Shown here in pieces: positions 11,684 to 23,352 of a stretch of DNA of 64,000 nucleotides (its first letter is position 1; each line of letters opens with the position of its first letter). The stretch comes from Tetradesmus obliquus. Lineage: Eukaryota > Chlorophyta > Chlorophyceae > Sphaeropleales > Scenedesmaceae. Location: assembly GCA_030272155.1 (NCBI GenBank), contig CP126194.1, forward strand, positions 1,665,501 through 1,729,500. Reading direction: 5' to 3'. Under the pieces are notes generated by a model that did not search any database, was not told the origin of the DNA, and saw nothing but the letters and a program-made list of their open reading frames with translations. A program made the position numbers and the translations under genes.

Positions 11684-14175
11684 ATGGCGGGAAGTATAGC
11701 ATCCCCCAAAGCTGCACTCAACGCGCCATGCAGACCCAGCATCGCTTTCTCTGACTACTTCTCCGATACAATGCCGTCAGACTCAGTCATAAATATTATT
11801 GAAGTCGCTGAAACCAGCGGCAGCGCTACCAGCAGCAGCAGCAGCAGCAGCAGCAGGGCGCACACGAAGCATGGTGCAAGTGTCTGCCTGCCTGGTCACA
11901 AGCTGTGCCGGAGAGGTCTGTTACAGGGGTGGGCAAGCTATCGCCCTAGAGCGAGTCACCTGCCCCTCTTTCAGCTCACATATCATGAGAACCCGATAGC
12001 AAGCCACAAGATGCAACCAAAGTAAAACTCCAGAGGCATCTTGCAGCCCCTACCTCCCCATAAACCAACAAGTACATGCAGTGCAGCATGTGCGAAGTGC
12101 AGCACGAAAAGCAGCAGGGTGCTCAAAGCACAGGGCACAAAACGCACAGGGGAAGGCAGGCATGGTCCAAACAGCAAGCGGGATGCACAATGGTGCTGCT
12201 TACCATAGGTGTTTGGCATGATTGCACCAAGGCACTGCTGTACACACCAGACTGCAGCAAGCAGGAGCACGCGGGACCGACGTGTGCCTAAGCATACAGA
12301 GCGAGTACTTTAAAACCAAGGTATCAGGCAGAAATCAATGGTATCAGGCCGAATTCAAACCTTTTTAGCGTTGTTTGCGATTGAGGCACACAGTGTCTGA
12401 GGCTTGGCGCATGACAAGCTTGCCTTAAGGCTTTGAGCCTTAAGGCTTTGAGCTTTTTGTTAGTGTGGGAACATGTGTGCAAGACTTGGCCACTGCATTG
12501 GCGGCACCTGTGGCAACAGCTCCAACTTGCATCCAGAGGCTGGCTGGGGTCACGTTGCTGCTGAGACTGACGTCATCAATGCATCTGTTACACGCTGTCT
12601 CTGCAACTGCAGTTCCACAACTGGAGCTCGCAACACAGCCGCAGCTCAGATGCAGCAGCAGCCCCAGCAGCAGCAGCAGCGCCAGTGCCCACCATAGAGT
12701 TGGCAGTTCCACCAGGCCAGTTAGAAGCTGTTCAGCTGCTGCTGCGCTGCATGTATTCAGCACAGCCAGAGCAGCACCTCAGCAGCATGAGTCAACCCAT
12801 GCTGCTGCAGCTGCTGCTGCTATCAGGTCGCTACCAAGTGCCTCGAGTGTTCAACAAAGTTGTGGCAGCACTGCAGGCAATCAGCTTGCAGGAGATTGTG
12901 TGGGATACACTTGCAAAAATCCACGCATTTCCTGCAGGATGCGCAGACATGCTGGCGTTCAAACCTGTGTTTGAATTGGCAGCTGACAAGCTGCGGGAAG
13001 AGCTAGGTGATCTGGAGCTGGTGTGGCATACGGTCAACTGCAGCCGGTTAAACTTCAAAAATAACAACGTCCAGTCAAACAGAGCAGCACAGGCAGGTGA
13101 TGCGCCTCGAGACGCAAGCTTGCAGGAACAGTACAAGCAGCTGCAGCAGCAGCGGCAGCAGCATCTGCTAGAGCTGCCGCTCCCGGCCCTAAAGCAGCTG
13201 CTGCTTGACCCCCGCACCCGGGTGGCAAGCGAAAACACGGCGTGGTACACAGTTGACCGCTGGTGCAGGCATCAGGCTTCACAGGGTGCTCAAAAGAACG
13301 CTGCAGCTGCTGCAGTGTTCAAGTCATTTGGAGCAGCCAACACAGCAGCAGCAGGGTGCGGCTCATGCCAGTATACAGCAGATGTGGCGGGCTTAGCCAG
13401 CCTGGTGCGTCTGCCGCGCTGCTCTGCATCATACATCCCAATGGTGGTAAGCAGCAGCAGCCTTGCAGCAGCAACGTTCACAGCAGAGGACCTGGCAGTG
13501 GCAGCGCTGCTGCAGCAGCAGCCGCAACTTCACAGTGAACTGTGCCATGCGCGGCACCCAGTCATTGTGAAGTTGCCGGCGTGGCAGCTGGGAAAACGGC
13601 TGGAGTCCAGTGTGAAGTTTCTGCGGCTGCAGTGGAAGCTGCCACTGCAGCAGCTGGAAAGCTTTGTGCAGGACACCGCTAACAACGCCGCAGCCGGTGC
13701 GTCTGATGTCTTTGACCGCAGTCAAACATCGGACATTGAGTGCGGCGGCAGGTCCATTCCAACACTGCAGCGGGAGCAGACGCAGGCATGGTGTGGCCAT
13801 GATTTCGGCCTAGCAGTGATACTGGGGCAGCAGGGCAAGCAGCAGCTGCTGAGCCTGGTGTGTGTGATGCGCGCGAGCTGGGGGCAGGTGCACCAGGTTG
13901 GCGGCAAGATCACAATTGCTGCTGTAGCACACGCAGATGCAGCTGACACAGCCCAGCAGCAGCAGCAGCAAACAAAAAGCAGAAGCATTGTGCAGCGCTT
14001 CTCAGGGCCAGCAGTGGCAGGCAAGTGTGCCATGCCTGTTGGCTGGGCGAGTGTGCGGCTGGGTGCTGCTGGTGTGGTAAATGCAGAGCAGTTGGCGGCG
14101 CGGCTGCAGCAGAAGGGGCTGGTGCATGGGGACGGCTGCCTGCACTTGGCAGCCAAGGTGGAGCACGTGGAGTAA
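11684..14175 (+). CDS. BTB/BACK domain protein
   Basis: The main exon is open from about 12571 to the TAA-type end at 14175. It encodes the distal BTB fold and BACK-like region: VPPGQLEAVQLLLRCMYSA, LLQLLLLSGRYQVPRVFNKV, then LELPLPALKQLL and DRWCRHQ, followed by a C-terminal half that I do not recognise. BTB proteins usually act as substrate adaptors of Cullin-3 ubiquitin ligases. A plausible first exon starts at ATG 11684 and reads SDSVINIIEVAETSG...SVCLPGHKL up to about 11914. This resembles the BTB start in algal proteins (a SDV-type strand, then PGHKL). The strand and helix expected between the two exons were not located, so the first splice is unresolved and the CDS start is tentative. 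Poly-Ala/Ser runs from GCA/AGC repeats mark the start of the main exon. Confidence 0.65.
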
Positions 14176-15130
14176 CGAAACTTTCGCGTCCCTCGTCACA
14201 AAAGGCTGTGTACAGCTGCAGACACCGACGGCAGGGCCTGCGGCAGGTGCATCTGAAGGTGCTCCCAAGTTGAGTTGACACAGCGTTGACTTGTGCAGAA
14301 TGTGGAGCATGTTGTCTGTGCTAACCAGGCACTCGTGGTCTGCGTTGAGAATAGGCCTGCATCAAACAACAGGCAAGGTGGATGACCGGCCCAGTCTGCC
14401 TTGGGTTTTGCGGCATGAAGTTCACACCAGAGCAGGCCAGGACGTGACATGAGTTTGAGCTATACAATGTGGTGGTTGTGCTCCTCTTGTGATTATCATG
14501 GTCGCCTTTTGGCATCTGGGCCTGCGGGCTGGGTGGTGTCATGACGCCTGTCACCTGTCCAGCTAGGCAGTGCCGCACTGGCGGCCTGGCTGTGCCGCAC
14601 TGGCGGCCTGGCTGCTGTGCAGCTGACTGAGCATTGAGTGGCAGTGACCCCTACTGCATCCCAACAAAGAAACCTTGCACATCAAGTGCTCTCCACGCTA
14701 CTTCAATTGGACAGTGGCTCGTAGGGCTGCACGGCCATGCTGCACAGAGATGGGCTTGGAGAGGGAAGGTGGAGGGTCGTGCGTGACACATGCGCGGTTG
14801 CACTGCAACTGTGCCTAATGTGATAGCTGAAATGCTGAAAAGTTGTTAACGTGTTGTTTCGTCAAGTTGATCTGCTGTGCGAGGCCAAACCGGCAACGAT
14901 CTTGTTGGAGATCTGTGTTGTTTGAGCTGCTCTGACTTCATAAGCCTCCTCGAAACAACATAGTTTATGTGTTTGACTGTGTAGTACGCAGGCGCATGCT
15001 TGCTTGCTGCTGCTGCAGCCAGGTGTCGAAGGTGCGTTCCGGCAGCATCCCTCTCTTGCCCTTGAGATGAACGGTTGTTTGTGAAAGAACCCAGCTGATT
15101 TTTATCACGTGACGCAGGTTTTCGGCGGCA
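14176..15130. other. Intergenic, BTB 3' / OPR 5'
   Basis: Spacer between two genes on the same strand. It contains one short direct duplication (about 14568-14611, unit GTGCCGCACTGGCGGCCTGG). No ORF of interest. Confidence 0.4.
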
Positions 15131-18022
15131 ATGATTCGCCTAAGCGCTACTGGCAATGTGCAGCAGCTGCTGCTGCAGCAGCAACGAAACAGCAGCGCTC
15201 TATTCACACCGCATGGAGCTGCACCAGTGCGGGTGCGGAAACAGTCCAGTCAACATAACAGCGTGACGCAGCCACAGCAGTTGCTGCAGCACACATGCAG
15301 GCCTAGTGTGGTGTGTGCTGCTCAAACCGCAGTGCTACCTGACCTAGCAGATGCTGCAGTCCAGCCGCAGCTGCTGCAGGAGCACCAGCTGCCGCCGCCG
15401 CCGCAGCAGCAGCAGCAGCAGCAACAGCAGCCACAGTCGCAACAGCTGTGGCGTGCAGACAGCGTGCAGTGCCGAGAGCACCGCCGGCAGCAGCGCAGCA
15501 GGAGCAGGCAGGCGAACTCAGTTTCCTTGCAGGAACACGACATAGACCACCATCAGCAGCAGCAGCTCCCGCACACCCTAGCAGCAGTGCTGTCAGGTGT
15601 CCAGCAGCAACAGCAGCAGCAGCAGCAGAAGAAGAAAGATCAAGCGCCGTACATCCCAGCCGACTCAGCTGCCGGCAGGGACCGGCAGCTCACAGCGCAC
15701 ATCTCCCGCCGCCGCCACTGGATCCAGCTGCAAGCCATATGGCTAGACAACACCACCAACTTCAGCCCTGTCCACCTCACCGCAAGCATTGTGCGGCTAG
15801 CGCGGCTTGTGGAGGCTCAAGGCATTGCTGCTGCAGATCGGCCGGAGCTTTTCAAGTTCTCGAGTGCCATTCTATCATCAGTGCATTTGATTATTGATGT
15901 GATTGATCCACGCGGGGCCGTGCAATGCCTGTGGGCGTATGCAAAGCTGCAATCCCTGGCGCCGCACCGCAGCAGCAGCGGCGATGCAGCAGCAGACGCA
16001 CTGGCAGCAGTGATTGCACGCGCAATGCAGCAGCTGCGGCCGCAGGAGCTCTCACAAGCAGCATGGGCAGCAGCAGTGCTGCAGCCGGTGGGGCTGTCTC
16101 TGCCGCAAGGCTGGTGGAGTGAGCTGTTTGTGCGGCTGCAGCAGCAGCTGCAGCACGCGCAGCCAGCAGAGGTGGCGTGCTGCGCTTGGGCAGCAGCAAA
16201 AGCCCGCTTCGTGCCACATGAAGAGTGCATTGCTGCGCTGCTGCAGCATTCACAAGCCATCAGCAATGAGCAGCAGCAGCAGCACTATGGTCCCGCAGAG
16301 CTGCTGCAGCTGCTGCAGGCGCTGGCAGCCTGGCAGCAGCAGCTTCCCGAAGCATATGCAGCCAGCTGCTGTGAGCAGCTGCAGCAGCTGTCGCCTCAAA
16401 TGGCAGCGCAGGATTTTAGTCAGGCCATGCTGGCACTAGCTCGCCTGCAGCTGCAGCCGCCGCTGCAGCTGCTGTCTGCGCTGCTGCAGCAACTGCAGCA
16501 GCAGCTGCCGACAGCGTCACCACAAGTGCTTGTTGCAGTACCGTATGCATTAGCAAAGCTTAGGTGTGTTCCTGGGGAGGGATGGTGGGGAGGCTTCCTG
16601 CCTTATACCACAGTAGCAATGAACAGCCTTAATGCTTCTGGGCTGGCAGTGCTCGCCTGGTCATTTGCGCGCATTGGTGTAAACCCTGGTAAGCCCTGGC
16701 TTGAGGAGCTTCTGCAGCAGTCAGGGTACAAGATGGGTGGTTTAGCAGCACAGGAGCTAGCTATGCTCTCATGGGCGCTTGGCAGGTTTGGTGCCGCGCC
16801 ATCTGTATGGTGGTGGGAGCGATTTGAGAAGGCAACAGTCAGCAGGCGTGAGGACTTCACAGCAGCTGAGCTGGCAGCAGTGTTGGGAGGTGTTGCTGGC
16901 ATGCACCTGCCGCCAGTGCCAGCCAGCAGTGCAACAGCCGCACCACAGCAGCAGCAGCAGCAGCGCTTCCCAAGTTGCAGCTGGACAGCGCAGCTGCTGT
17001 CAGCGGCGCAAAGTGACCTAGCAGGCGCGCCTACAGATTGCCTAGCAGGCATATTCATTGGCCTTGCAAAGCTGTCTATCCGGCCTAGTGCAGCCTGGCT
17101 GGACGCTTTTGAGGCAGCTGCTGTTGCTGCACTTCCAGACAGCAGCTTAAGCAATGCAGCAGCAGTTCTGTGGGGGTATGCTGCGCTGGAGGTGCAGCCG
17201 AGCAGGCAGCTGGTCAACAGTTTGAATGCGCGGCTGATTCAGTTGCTGCAAGATGGCAGCAGCGCTGTGGCTGCTGCTGGCAGCAGCAGCAGCAGAAGCT
17301 CGGCTGCTGCAGCAGCAGCAGCAGAGTATGAGCACGCATCGACAGCAGCAGCTGCGGGGCTGCCGACTGCTGCAGTCACTGCGCAGCTGCTATGGGCCCT
17401 TGTGCACCAGCGCGGTGAGTATCAGGCCCCCTGGATCGATGATCTGCTGCAGGCAGCAGTACCTGGCCTCGCTGCAGCCAGCAGCCACAGCCTGGCAGTC
17501 ATGCTGTGGTGTTTGGGCAAGCTGCGGCATGGCCCTGCATATCAGCGGCTGCTGGATGCATGGTGGGGGGCATATGCTGTTAAACTGGCTGCTGCAACCA
17601 ACCTACAGCAGCAGCAGCAGGAGGTGCTGCCACAGCAGCAGCAGCAGCAGCAGGTGGTAGAGGCATCCATTTCAGCAGCAGCAGCAGCAGCAGCAGCAGT
17701 GGAGAGCCGCACCTCCCTAAGCCTCATCACTGCAGCGCTGTACTGCTTTGCGCGTGTGGGCCGCACCCCATCCGGCACAGCCTGGCTCGATCTGCTGCTT
17801 GAGGCATCGCAGCCGCTGCTGCCGGCTGCATCTGTGCAGCAGCTCGGCAATGTGTTGGGGCAGCTGGTGCAGCTGAGGGTGGCTCCTGGGGAGGTGTGGC
17901 TGGGTGTTGCGGCGCAGGTGCTGCGGCAGCAGTGGCGGCGGCAGCAGGGGAAGGATGGGAAGCAGGCGCTGCTGAATGCACAAGGGCTGCTGTATCAGCT
18001 GGGGTATGGGGGGCCTCAGTAG
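15131..18022 (+). CDS. Octotricopeptide-repeat (OPR) protein, intronless
   Basis: One uninterrupted frame of 963 residues. The N-terminus (MIRLSATGNVQQLLL, rich in Arg, Ser, Gln and Ala with almost no acidic residues) looks like a plastid or mitochondrial presequence. A Gln-rich spacer of about 170 residues follows. From about residue 190 the protein is built of helical repeats with the OPR signature of a W-containing helix plus an LxxxLWALxxLG-type helix: QCLWAYAKL, SQAAWAAAVL, ACCAWAAAKARF, AVLAWSFARIGVNPG, AMLSWALGRFGAAPS, AAVLWGYAALEVQPS, AVMLWCLGKLRHGP. OPR proteins bind specific organelle transcripts and control their stability, processing or translation. No RAP domain is visible at the C-terminus. 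Lack of introns contrasts with its neighbours and may indicate retrotransposed origin. Which organelle and which RNA cannot be told. Confidence 0.8.
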   Translation: MIRLSATGNVQQLLLQQQRNSSALFTPHGAAPVRVRKQSSQHNSVTQPQQLLQHTCRPSVVCAAQTAVLPDLADAAVQPQLLQEHQLPPPPQQQQQQQQQPQSQQLWRADSVQCREHRRQQRSRSRQANSVSLQEHDIDHHQQQQLPHTLAAVLSGVQQQQQQQQQKKKDQAPYIPADSAAGRDRQLTAHISRRRHWIQLQAIWLDNTTNFSPVHLTASIVRLARLVEAQGIAAADRPELFKFSSAILSSVHLIIDVIDPRGAVQCLWAYAKLQSLAPHRSSSGDAAADALAAVIARAMQQLRPQELSQAAWAAAVLQPVGLSLPQGWWSELFVRLQQQLQHAQPAEVACCAWAAAKARFVPHEECIAALLQHSQAISNEQQQQHYGPAELLQLLQALAAWQQQLPEAYAASCCEQLQQLSPQMAAQDFSQAMLALARLQLQPPLQLLSALLQQLQQQLPTASPQVLVAVPYALAKLRCVPGEGWWGGFLPYTTVAMNSLNASGLAVLAWSFARIGVNPGKPWLEELLQQSGYKMGGLAAQELAMLSWALGRFGAAPSVWWWERFEKATVSRREDFTAAELAAVLGGVAGMHLPPVPASSATAAPQQQQQQRFPSCSWTAQLLSAAQSDLAGAPTDCLAGIFIGLAKLSIRPSAAWLDAFEAAAVAALPDSSLSNAAAVLWGYAALEVQPSRQLVNSLNARLIQLLQDGSSAVAAAGSSSSRSSAAAAAAAEYEHASTAAAAGLPTAAVTAQLLWALVHQRGEYQAPWIDDLLQAAVPGLAAASSHSLAVMLWCLGKLRHGPAYQRLLDAWWGAYAVKLAAATNLQQQQQEVLPQQQQQQQVVEASISAAAAAAAAVESRTSLSLITAALYCFARVGRTPSGTAWLDLLLEASQPLLPAASVQQLGNVLGQLVQLRVAPGEVWLGVAAQVLRQQWRRQQGKDGKQALLNAQGLLYQLGYGGPQ

Positions 18023-18205
18023 GCCTAGGTGCCAGCAGGGGCGCTGTAGTGCATGATGCGCAGTTTTACATGATGCATGCAGAACGGAGAGACAGCAGGG
18101 GCGCTAAAGATAGGCGGGGTATGGGGGCCCTCGGGAGGGGCCAGCAGGGGCGCTGTAGTGGTGCATGTGTAGTGTATAGTGTTACACGATGCATGCAGAC
18201 CAGCT
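18000..18205. repeat. Duplicated 3' end of the OPR gene
   Basis: The end of the coding region and early 3' UTR (GGGTATGGGGGGCCTC, then CCAGCAGGGGCGCTGTAGTG, then GATGCATGCAGA) is repeated in order about 115 bp downstream (18118-18200), with the stop codon context altered. It is the same kind of edge duplication as in the introns, here at a gene end. Confidence 0.7.
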
Positions 18206-18324
18206 AGAGACCAGCAGTGGTGTTGGCAGAGGGTTTGGGTGTTCATCCAGCATGTTTTGAGACAGTACCCTGGCTCTAGAGCAGCTGTAGCTAGTGTATG
18301 TGGTGTAGAGTACTTGCGCTGTAC

Positions 18325-18329
18325 TGTAA
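18325..18329 (+). terminator. Candidate TGTAA polyadenylation signal
   Basis: TGTAA is the usual green-algal polyadenylation signal. This one lies about 300 bp after the OPR stop codon, and other copies occur at 18955 and 19019. The choice is a guess. Confidence 0.3.
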
Positions 18330-19943
18330 GGCAGCCCTCGACTTGAGGTTCTGTGGCTGAGCGCCTGTGGTGGACTGTTGGATGCTATGTTGTACTGTGC
18401 TCAAAGATAGCCGCATGGCTGTCATGCTTGTCGTTGCTGGTTTTTTCTGTATCACCAAAAGTTGCTGTACAGGCGCATGCTTTCTGACACTTTGCGGTTG
18501 GGGTGTGCTGTATGAGGCAGCTCCATCTGCGGCTGCACTGCTGGCAGCAGCACGTCCTGCAGGCCCATCTCAGGGCCGTTTCAGGCGTGTGTTAGGGGCT
18601 GTGACACACAACTCGTGACTGTGCAGCCGGCACTTTGTGTTGCCTGTTAATTGCTTCAGCTTGCCGAGCAGCAAGGCAGTGGTAAACTTGATTGTGACTG
18701 TGGATCTGCTGTTTTGTGACGTTTCCTACAGTATGGCAAGGTTTGCCATGGCAGTCACTGAGTGACACTTTCTCCTGCACTGACCACGTAGGAGACGGCA
18801 TTTGCTTCAGTCTATTCTTGGTTGACCTAACTTTGATTGTTGGCACGGTTGCACATGCTGCACATGCTGATCTGAGGTTCAGCAGCCATGGTGGCCTTTC
18901 GGGGGACCACTTCTTGCCATGTGAGTACGCATTATGTTGCATCATGCTTATGCTTGTAATGAATGCAATCGGCAACTTTTTTTATGTATTGCATAGCGCA
19001 GCTGTCACGAGAGAGCTCTGTAAGGCTGAGCAAACAATTCAGGTGTACCGTCACCCGCTGATTGGGCACTGACGCAGCCGTGAGCACTGGATCCAGGCCA
19101 AACCACGACACATGCTTGACACGACGAGGTTATTCGCGGGGTGCTGAAACGTGCTTGCATAGCTGCATATAAAGAGGAGAATTTCAGCGTGCACTGCACT
19201 CCTGCTCAAGATGCATCCGCAGAGTGGCGTACCCACGAGAACACAAAGCAACATATTCAATGGATATCAGGGTGTCAGACACGCTGGCTCCAGCGTATGC
19301 TGCTAATCATCATATGACAAGTTGAGCACGTTGGTTTTCGACCCGCGAATCAACACCCTTCCATCAGTAGAGCAGCATGCGCGACCACAGTAACAAATCA
19401 TAGGACTTGTTTGTTATCTTGCTTACATTTAGATCACCGTTTGTGCGGACAGCCACTCGAGCAGCCGGGGCGTCATCATTAGCAGCCTCCAACAGCATCT
19501 GTAGTAAAACAGGCAGCCCTGATCTGTTGATGCCCACTGGAAGGTCTCACAGCTGAAGGTGAGAACATGCAACGTGTAGCACTAGGACGCACTGACGGGT
19601 ATGAAACCGTTGCTGATCACCTGGTGGTGATATGCTGAACCCATATGGTGCGTATGTAACGCACTTTGGACTGCATACACCTGCTGTAGCGTGCAGTTTA
19701 TGCGATGCTGCCTTGACCCCCGAGACAGCCCAAGCAGCTTCACCCTCCCTCAGCTGATCGAGCCGAGAACTGTAAGTCTCGACAATTTTAGTTGATTTTG
19801 ATTCAGCCGGGCGGATCAATTCGCAGCACTATCACTAGCCTGATAGCCTCGGCCGGTGCAGCGGTGACACCCGAAGAATTCCCTCCCTGCCTCGCCCACG
19901 CAGGTACTCACAGCTCCAACACGTCGAGCAACACATCTAAAAC
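18330..19943. other. Long spacer without a recognisable gene
   Basis: About 1.6 kb with only weak ORFs. A TATAAAG-like element is at about 19168-19174, but it is 770 bp before the next start codon. No repeat array or RNA gene seen. Confidence 0.35.
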
Positions 19944-21186
19944 ATGTTTCGTGCAGCTCGACGCCTGGCTGTGCTTCTGCTGCTTGCCAGCGCTGCCCTC
20001 TCTGCCAGTGCCAGGCCCAGTAGGAGAGCTTTGCTGCAAGGTGGGTCCTGCTGAGCACTGCAGCAGAGTACAGCACGCCAGCTTTGCATAATTGACAAAT
20101 GTCGTATGTGATGTTTGAGTTGTGGTGGTCTCAGCTCACCATAGGACATGTGGCAAGCAGTATCATGCCCGCAACTGGCAGCACTGCTGCAGCGGGACAC
20201 TTGCACAAAACACGCAGGTCATGTGGCCAGCATATGCTGTCAACAATCTGTACTCGTCTGCTCTGCTTGCACGATCGTCATCTATTCATCTACTGGCTGC
20301 TTCTGCCGCCTGCTGTTATGCAGATGGGCCCGTCCCACTTCCAGCTGCTGCAGCAGCAGCAGCAAGCCCAGCAGGCGTCAAAACCATCGTCAACAACCTC
20401 CGCATGATCTCCCAGGAGGAGTCCAACAGAGCAGTAGCAGCACTGGACGCAAGCATTGCCGCTGCTGCTGCTGACAGCGACACCACAGTCAGCATCAGCC
20501 GTGCATCAGCCATGACACCTCAGCAGAACCAAGCTGCTCTGGACACCCACAACAAGTACCGCGCTTGGCACCAAGTTGGAGCGCTAGCTTGGAGCGATGT
20601 TGTGGCAACAGCAGCAATGGATTATGCATCCCGCTGCATCTGGCAGCACGATCCAAACAATCAAGCCTATGGAGAGAACCTGTACGCGACAACAGACAAG
20701 GATGGTGACCTGGCAGGGTTTCTACAGGCGGCAGTGGACGGCTGGGTAAGCAGGGTTTTACGAAGCAGCTGAAACCTTGAGTAAGGCTGTAGCGATTCAC
20801 AAGAAGGTACATACTTGAGGTGCAACACAGCCATCTGAGCAAGTATAATGAAGGCAGGTTGCAGGTGACTCTGCAGGATTTTGATAACCAGCACAATCTG
20901 CTCTCGCAACAAGCCCACTCAGTAGCTACTCTGCATGCTTGGCTATTATGCCCAACCCTTCCAGCAGCAGCAGCAGCAGCAGCAGGACTATTGCTTGTCA
21001 GGTTTTACATCCAGCAAAATCTCACATGCACATGCATATGGCTGTCGGACCCATGCTGGACTGCTGCTGCTGCTGCTGCAGTACTCGGAGGTGACCAACT
21101 GCAACTTTGCCCAGCCTGAGGGCTGCTTCAACTCGGGGGCAGGCCACCTCACGCAGCTGATCTGGAAGGGCTCAAACCTCCTGGGT

Positions 21187-21221
<35 letters not shown>

Positions 21222-21494
21222 ACTGGCAGTCCAGCACTAGTAGGTCAACTGCAGCATGGCTTGAATGCACTAGGTATGCTGCGTTAGTTTGATGCCTGCA
21301 TGCTGCAATATGCATGAACTTTTGACGACCATCATAATGATGATACTGCCCCACATGCTGACTCGAGCTGCCGCCTTGTATTGCATGCGTGTGCATGGCT
21401 GCAGGCTGTGCTGCGGTGAAGTGCAACAGCCTGCAGGGTTTGTCAGACTGGACGGAGGGCGGCACCATTGTGGTCTGCAGGTGAGGGCGGCAGC

Positions 21495-21528
<34 letters not shown>

Positions 21529-22790
21529 CAGTAGCAGCAGCAAGGTTACACGCGTAGCGCTAGATTGTATGTTCGCCTCATGTGCCAGCATCCACCTGCA
21601 GCATACATGACGTTGCTCTGCCGCATGAGTCATGCAATCGCACCAGGAAAAGCGCCATCGCATGTCTTTTGCAGCACACATGTCTTGTGCAGCACACATG
21701 TCTTGTGCAGCACACATGTCTTGTGCAGCACACATGTCTTGTGCAGCACACATGTCTTGTGCAGCACACATGTCTTGTGCAGCACACAGTTTGCGCGTGC
21801 TGCCGTGTCCACAAACAACCAATAACAACACATCTTGTCACCCCACTGCAACATGCACCCCTGCCTCTTCCTGCCTCTCCACTGTCAGGTACAACCCACC
21901 CGGTAACGTATGGGGCAAATTCACTGAGAACATTTTCCCTCGATCCGGCTCAAACCCCACAAGCCCCCAACCCCCAACACAGCCACCCACCACACCAACC
22001 CCTTCCCCAAGCCCAGAACTGCCACAAAACCCTCCACCTCAAAACCCTAGCCCCAGCCCCAGCCCAAACCCTAGCTCGCCGCCGCCAGCTGGCGCTCCCC
22101 GCAACTTCCAGCTAGGAGCAGCAATGCAGGCCGGCTGGTTTATCAGCTCCGGAAGTGGCTGCATGTCTTCAAGCAACAAGCAGTACAGGGTGTGCATTAC
22201 AGGGGCGGGGAATGTGACGGTGCAGCAGATGAAGCCGCGGCAGGTGCTGTGGGCGTCCAACACAAAGGTCCGCAGGGCTGCGGAGGTTCCGGCGATGCTG
22301 TGGCTGAATGACGACAACGTGCTCTCAGGTGAGGCCATGCATTTCTTTACTACACTGCAGAAGTAATCGTGTGTTGCAATCGCGTTGTCTGTCAACCATG
22401 TGAGCTGAAGCGAGCGCAAGTCTCTAGTGCCACCTCCTTACGCCACCTCCTTAAGCTGGATGCAACGTATGTTGAGCTCCTGCTGCTGGGTGCGCCCGCA
22501 GTTGATGCACCAATATGACGTTTTGCATCCATTACAGCTGTATATTCCATGCTGCTGTCAACGCTGCTGCTGCTGCAGTTGTTGGCAAGTCCTTCAGCAA
22601 CCTGGGCTTCAGCACCGCTGCCTGCCCCTGGTGCGCCCGCAGCAAGAGCGCCCTTGTAATGCAAGATGACGGCAACCTTGTGTTGTATGGCAGCAGCACG
22701 CTGATCAGCAGCAGGTATGCGATCCGAGTAGATGGAAGGGTGCTGTGGCAGACAGCGACTGGCGTGCCTGCCGGAAGCAAAAGGAACTGA
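19944..22790 (+). CDS. Secreted CAP (PR-1/SCP) protein with bulb-lectin-like C-terminus
   Basis: Six exons join in phase: 19944-20040, 20324-20745, 21082-21184, 21405-21480, 21889-22328, 22579-22790 (TGA), giving 449 residues. Residues 1-25 are a signal peptide (MFRAARRLAVLLLLASAALS). A CAP domain follows at about 75-245: THNKYRAWHQVGALAWSD, YGENLYATT, GHLTQLIWKGSNLLGCA and CRYNPPGN. The family's His, Glu (GEN) and His (GHxTQ) cavity residues are present. A Pro/Ser/Thr/Asn-rich linker (about 250-295) resembles hydroxyproline-rich cell-wall spacers. The last about 150 residues look like a bulb-type (B-lectin) module, with a QDDGNLVLY-type strand (MQDDGNLVLYG) and a VLWASN/VLWQTA pair. This suggests an extracellular, wall-associated defence or sterol/glycan-binding protein. 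The lectin call is by motif only. Intron 4 holds an 18-bp minisatellite. Confidence 0.85.
21666..21790. repeat. 18-bp minisatellite in CAP-lectin intron 4
   Basis: About seven near-perfect head-to-tail copies of GCAGCACACATGTCTTGT. The unit length is a multiple of three, so open frames with six-residue repeats (for example HMSCAA) appear on both strands, but the array lies between exons 4 and 5. Confidence 0.9.
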
Positions 22791-23352
22791 TCTGGCAATA
22801 GCAATCCTTCGCAAACATGGAGCAGGGTGCTGCTGTGCGGATGAGCAGCTGTTGGTCCATCAGCGCTATTGCTTACTATCATCAGCTGCTTGACCTGTGT
22901 CTCTGTGAGATGTACGAGTTGTGTTCTGCGTTCATCTTATAGGCTGCATAATCGCAGCAACGGGCTGATCCAGTAGGTGCCATTCGGCTGGCCTTACAGG
23001 GCCTGCCAGAATGCCTGAGAGTCTTTCTATATCTCTTTGCGGTGTGTATGCATCTGATCTGCACGTGCAACTAGCAGGTGTTTTAAGTGCAAGCGTGTGG
23101 GCATGCAGCTTGTGAGTGCATGGCGGACTGGTTGAGCCTATAGGACCGCCAGTGCTGTGTGTGTTTTCATCACACACACAGCTTCAAGCCGCGCTGTTTT
23201 TCCCGGACACCTGCCGTGCATGGTTTGCTTGGGTGTGCATGGTTTCTTGGGTTTGTGTGCACGGGTCAGTGGGCGAGTGCTGTGCTAGAAAGCAATTCAG
23301 CTATTGCATAGCAGCTGTGTACTATACGGCAGCATTTAGGCTGGTGCCCTAA
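22791..23352. other. CAP-lectin 3' flank
   Basis: Presumed 3' UTR and spacer; nothing recognisable. Confidence 0.35.

Noticed and set aside
21578-22366. CRISPR-like or coding 18-bp array
   Set aside because: Units are contiguous without spacers, so it is a minisatellite. The six-residue repeats lie in the CAP-lectin intron.
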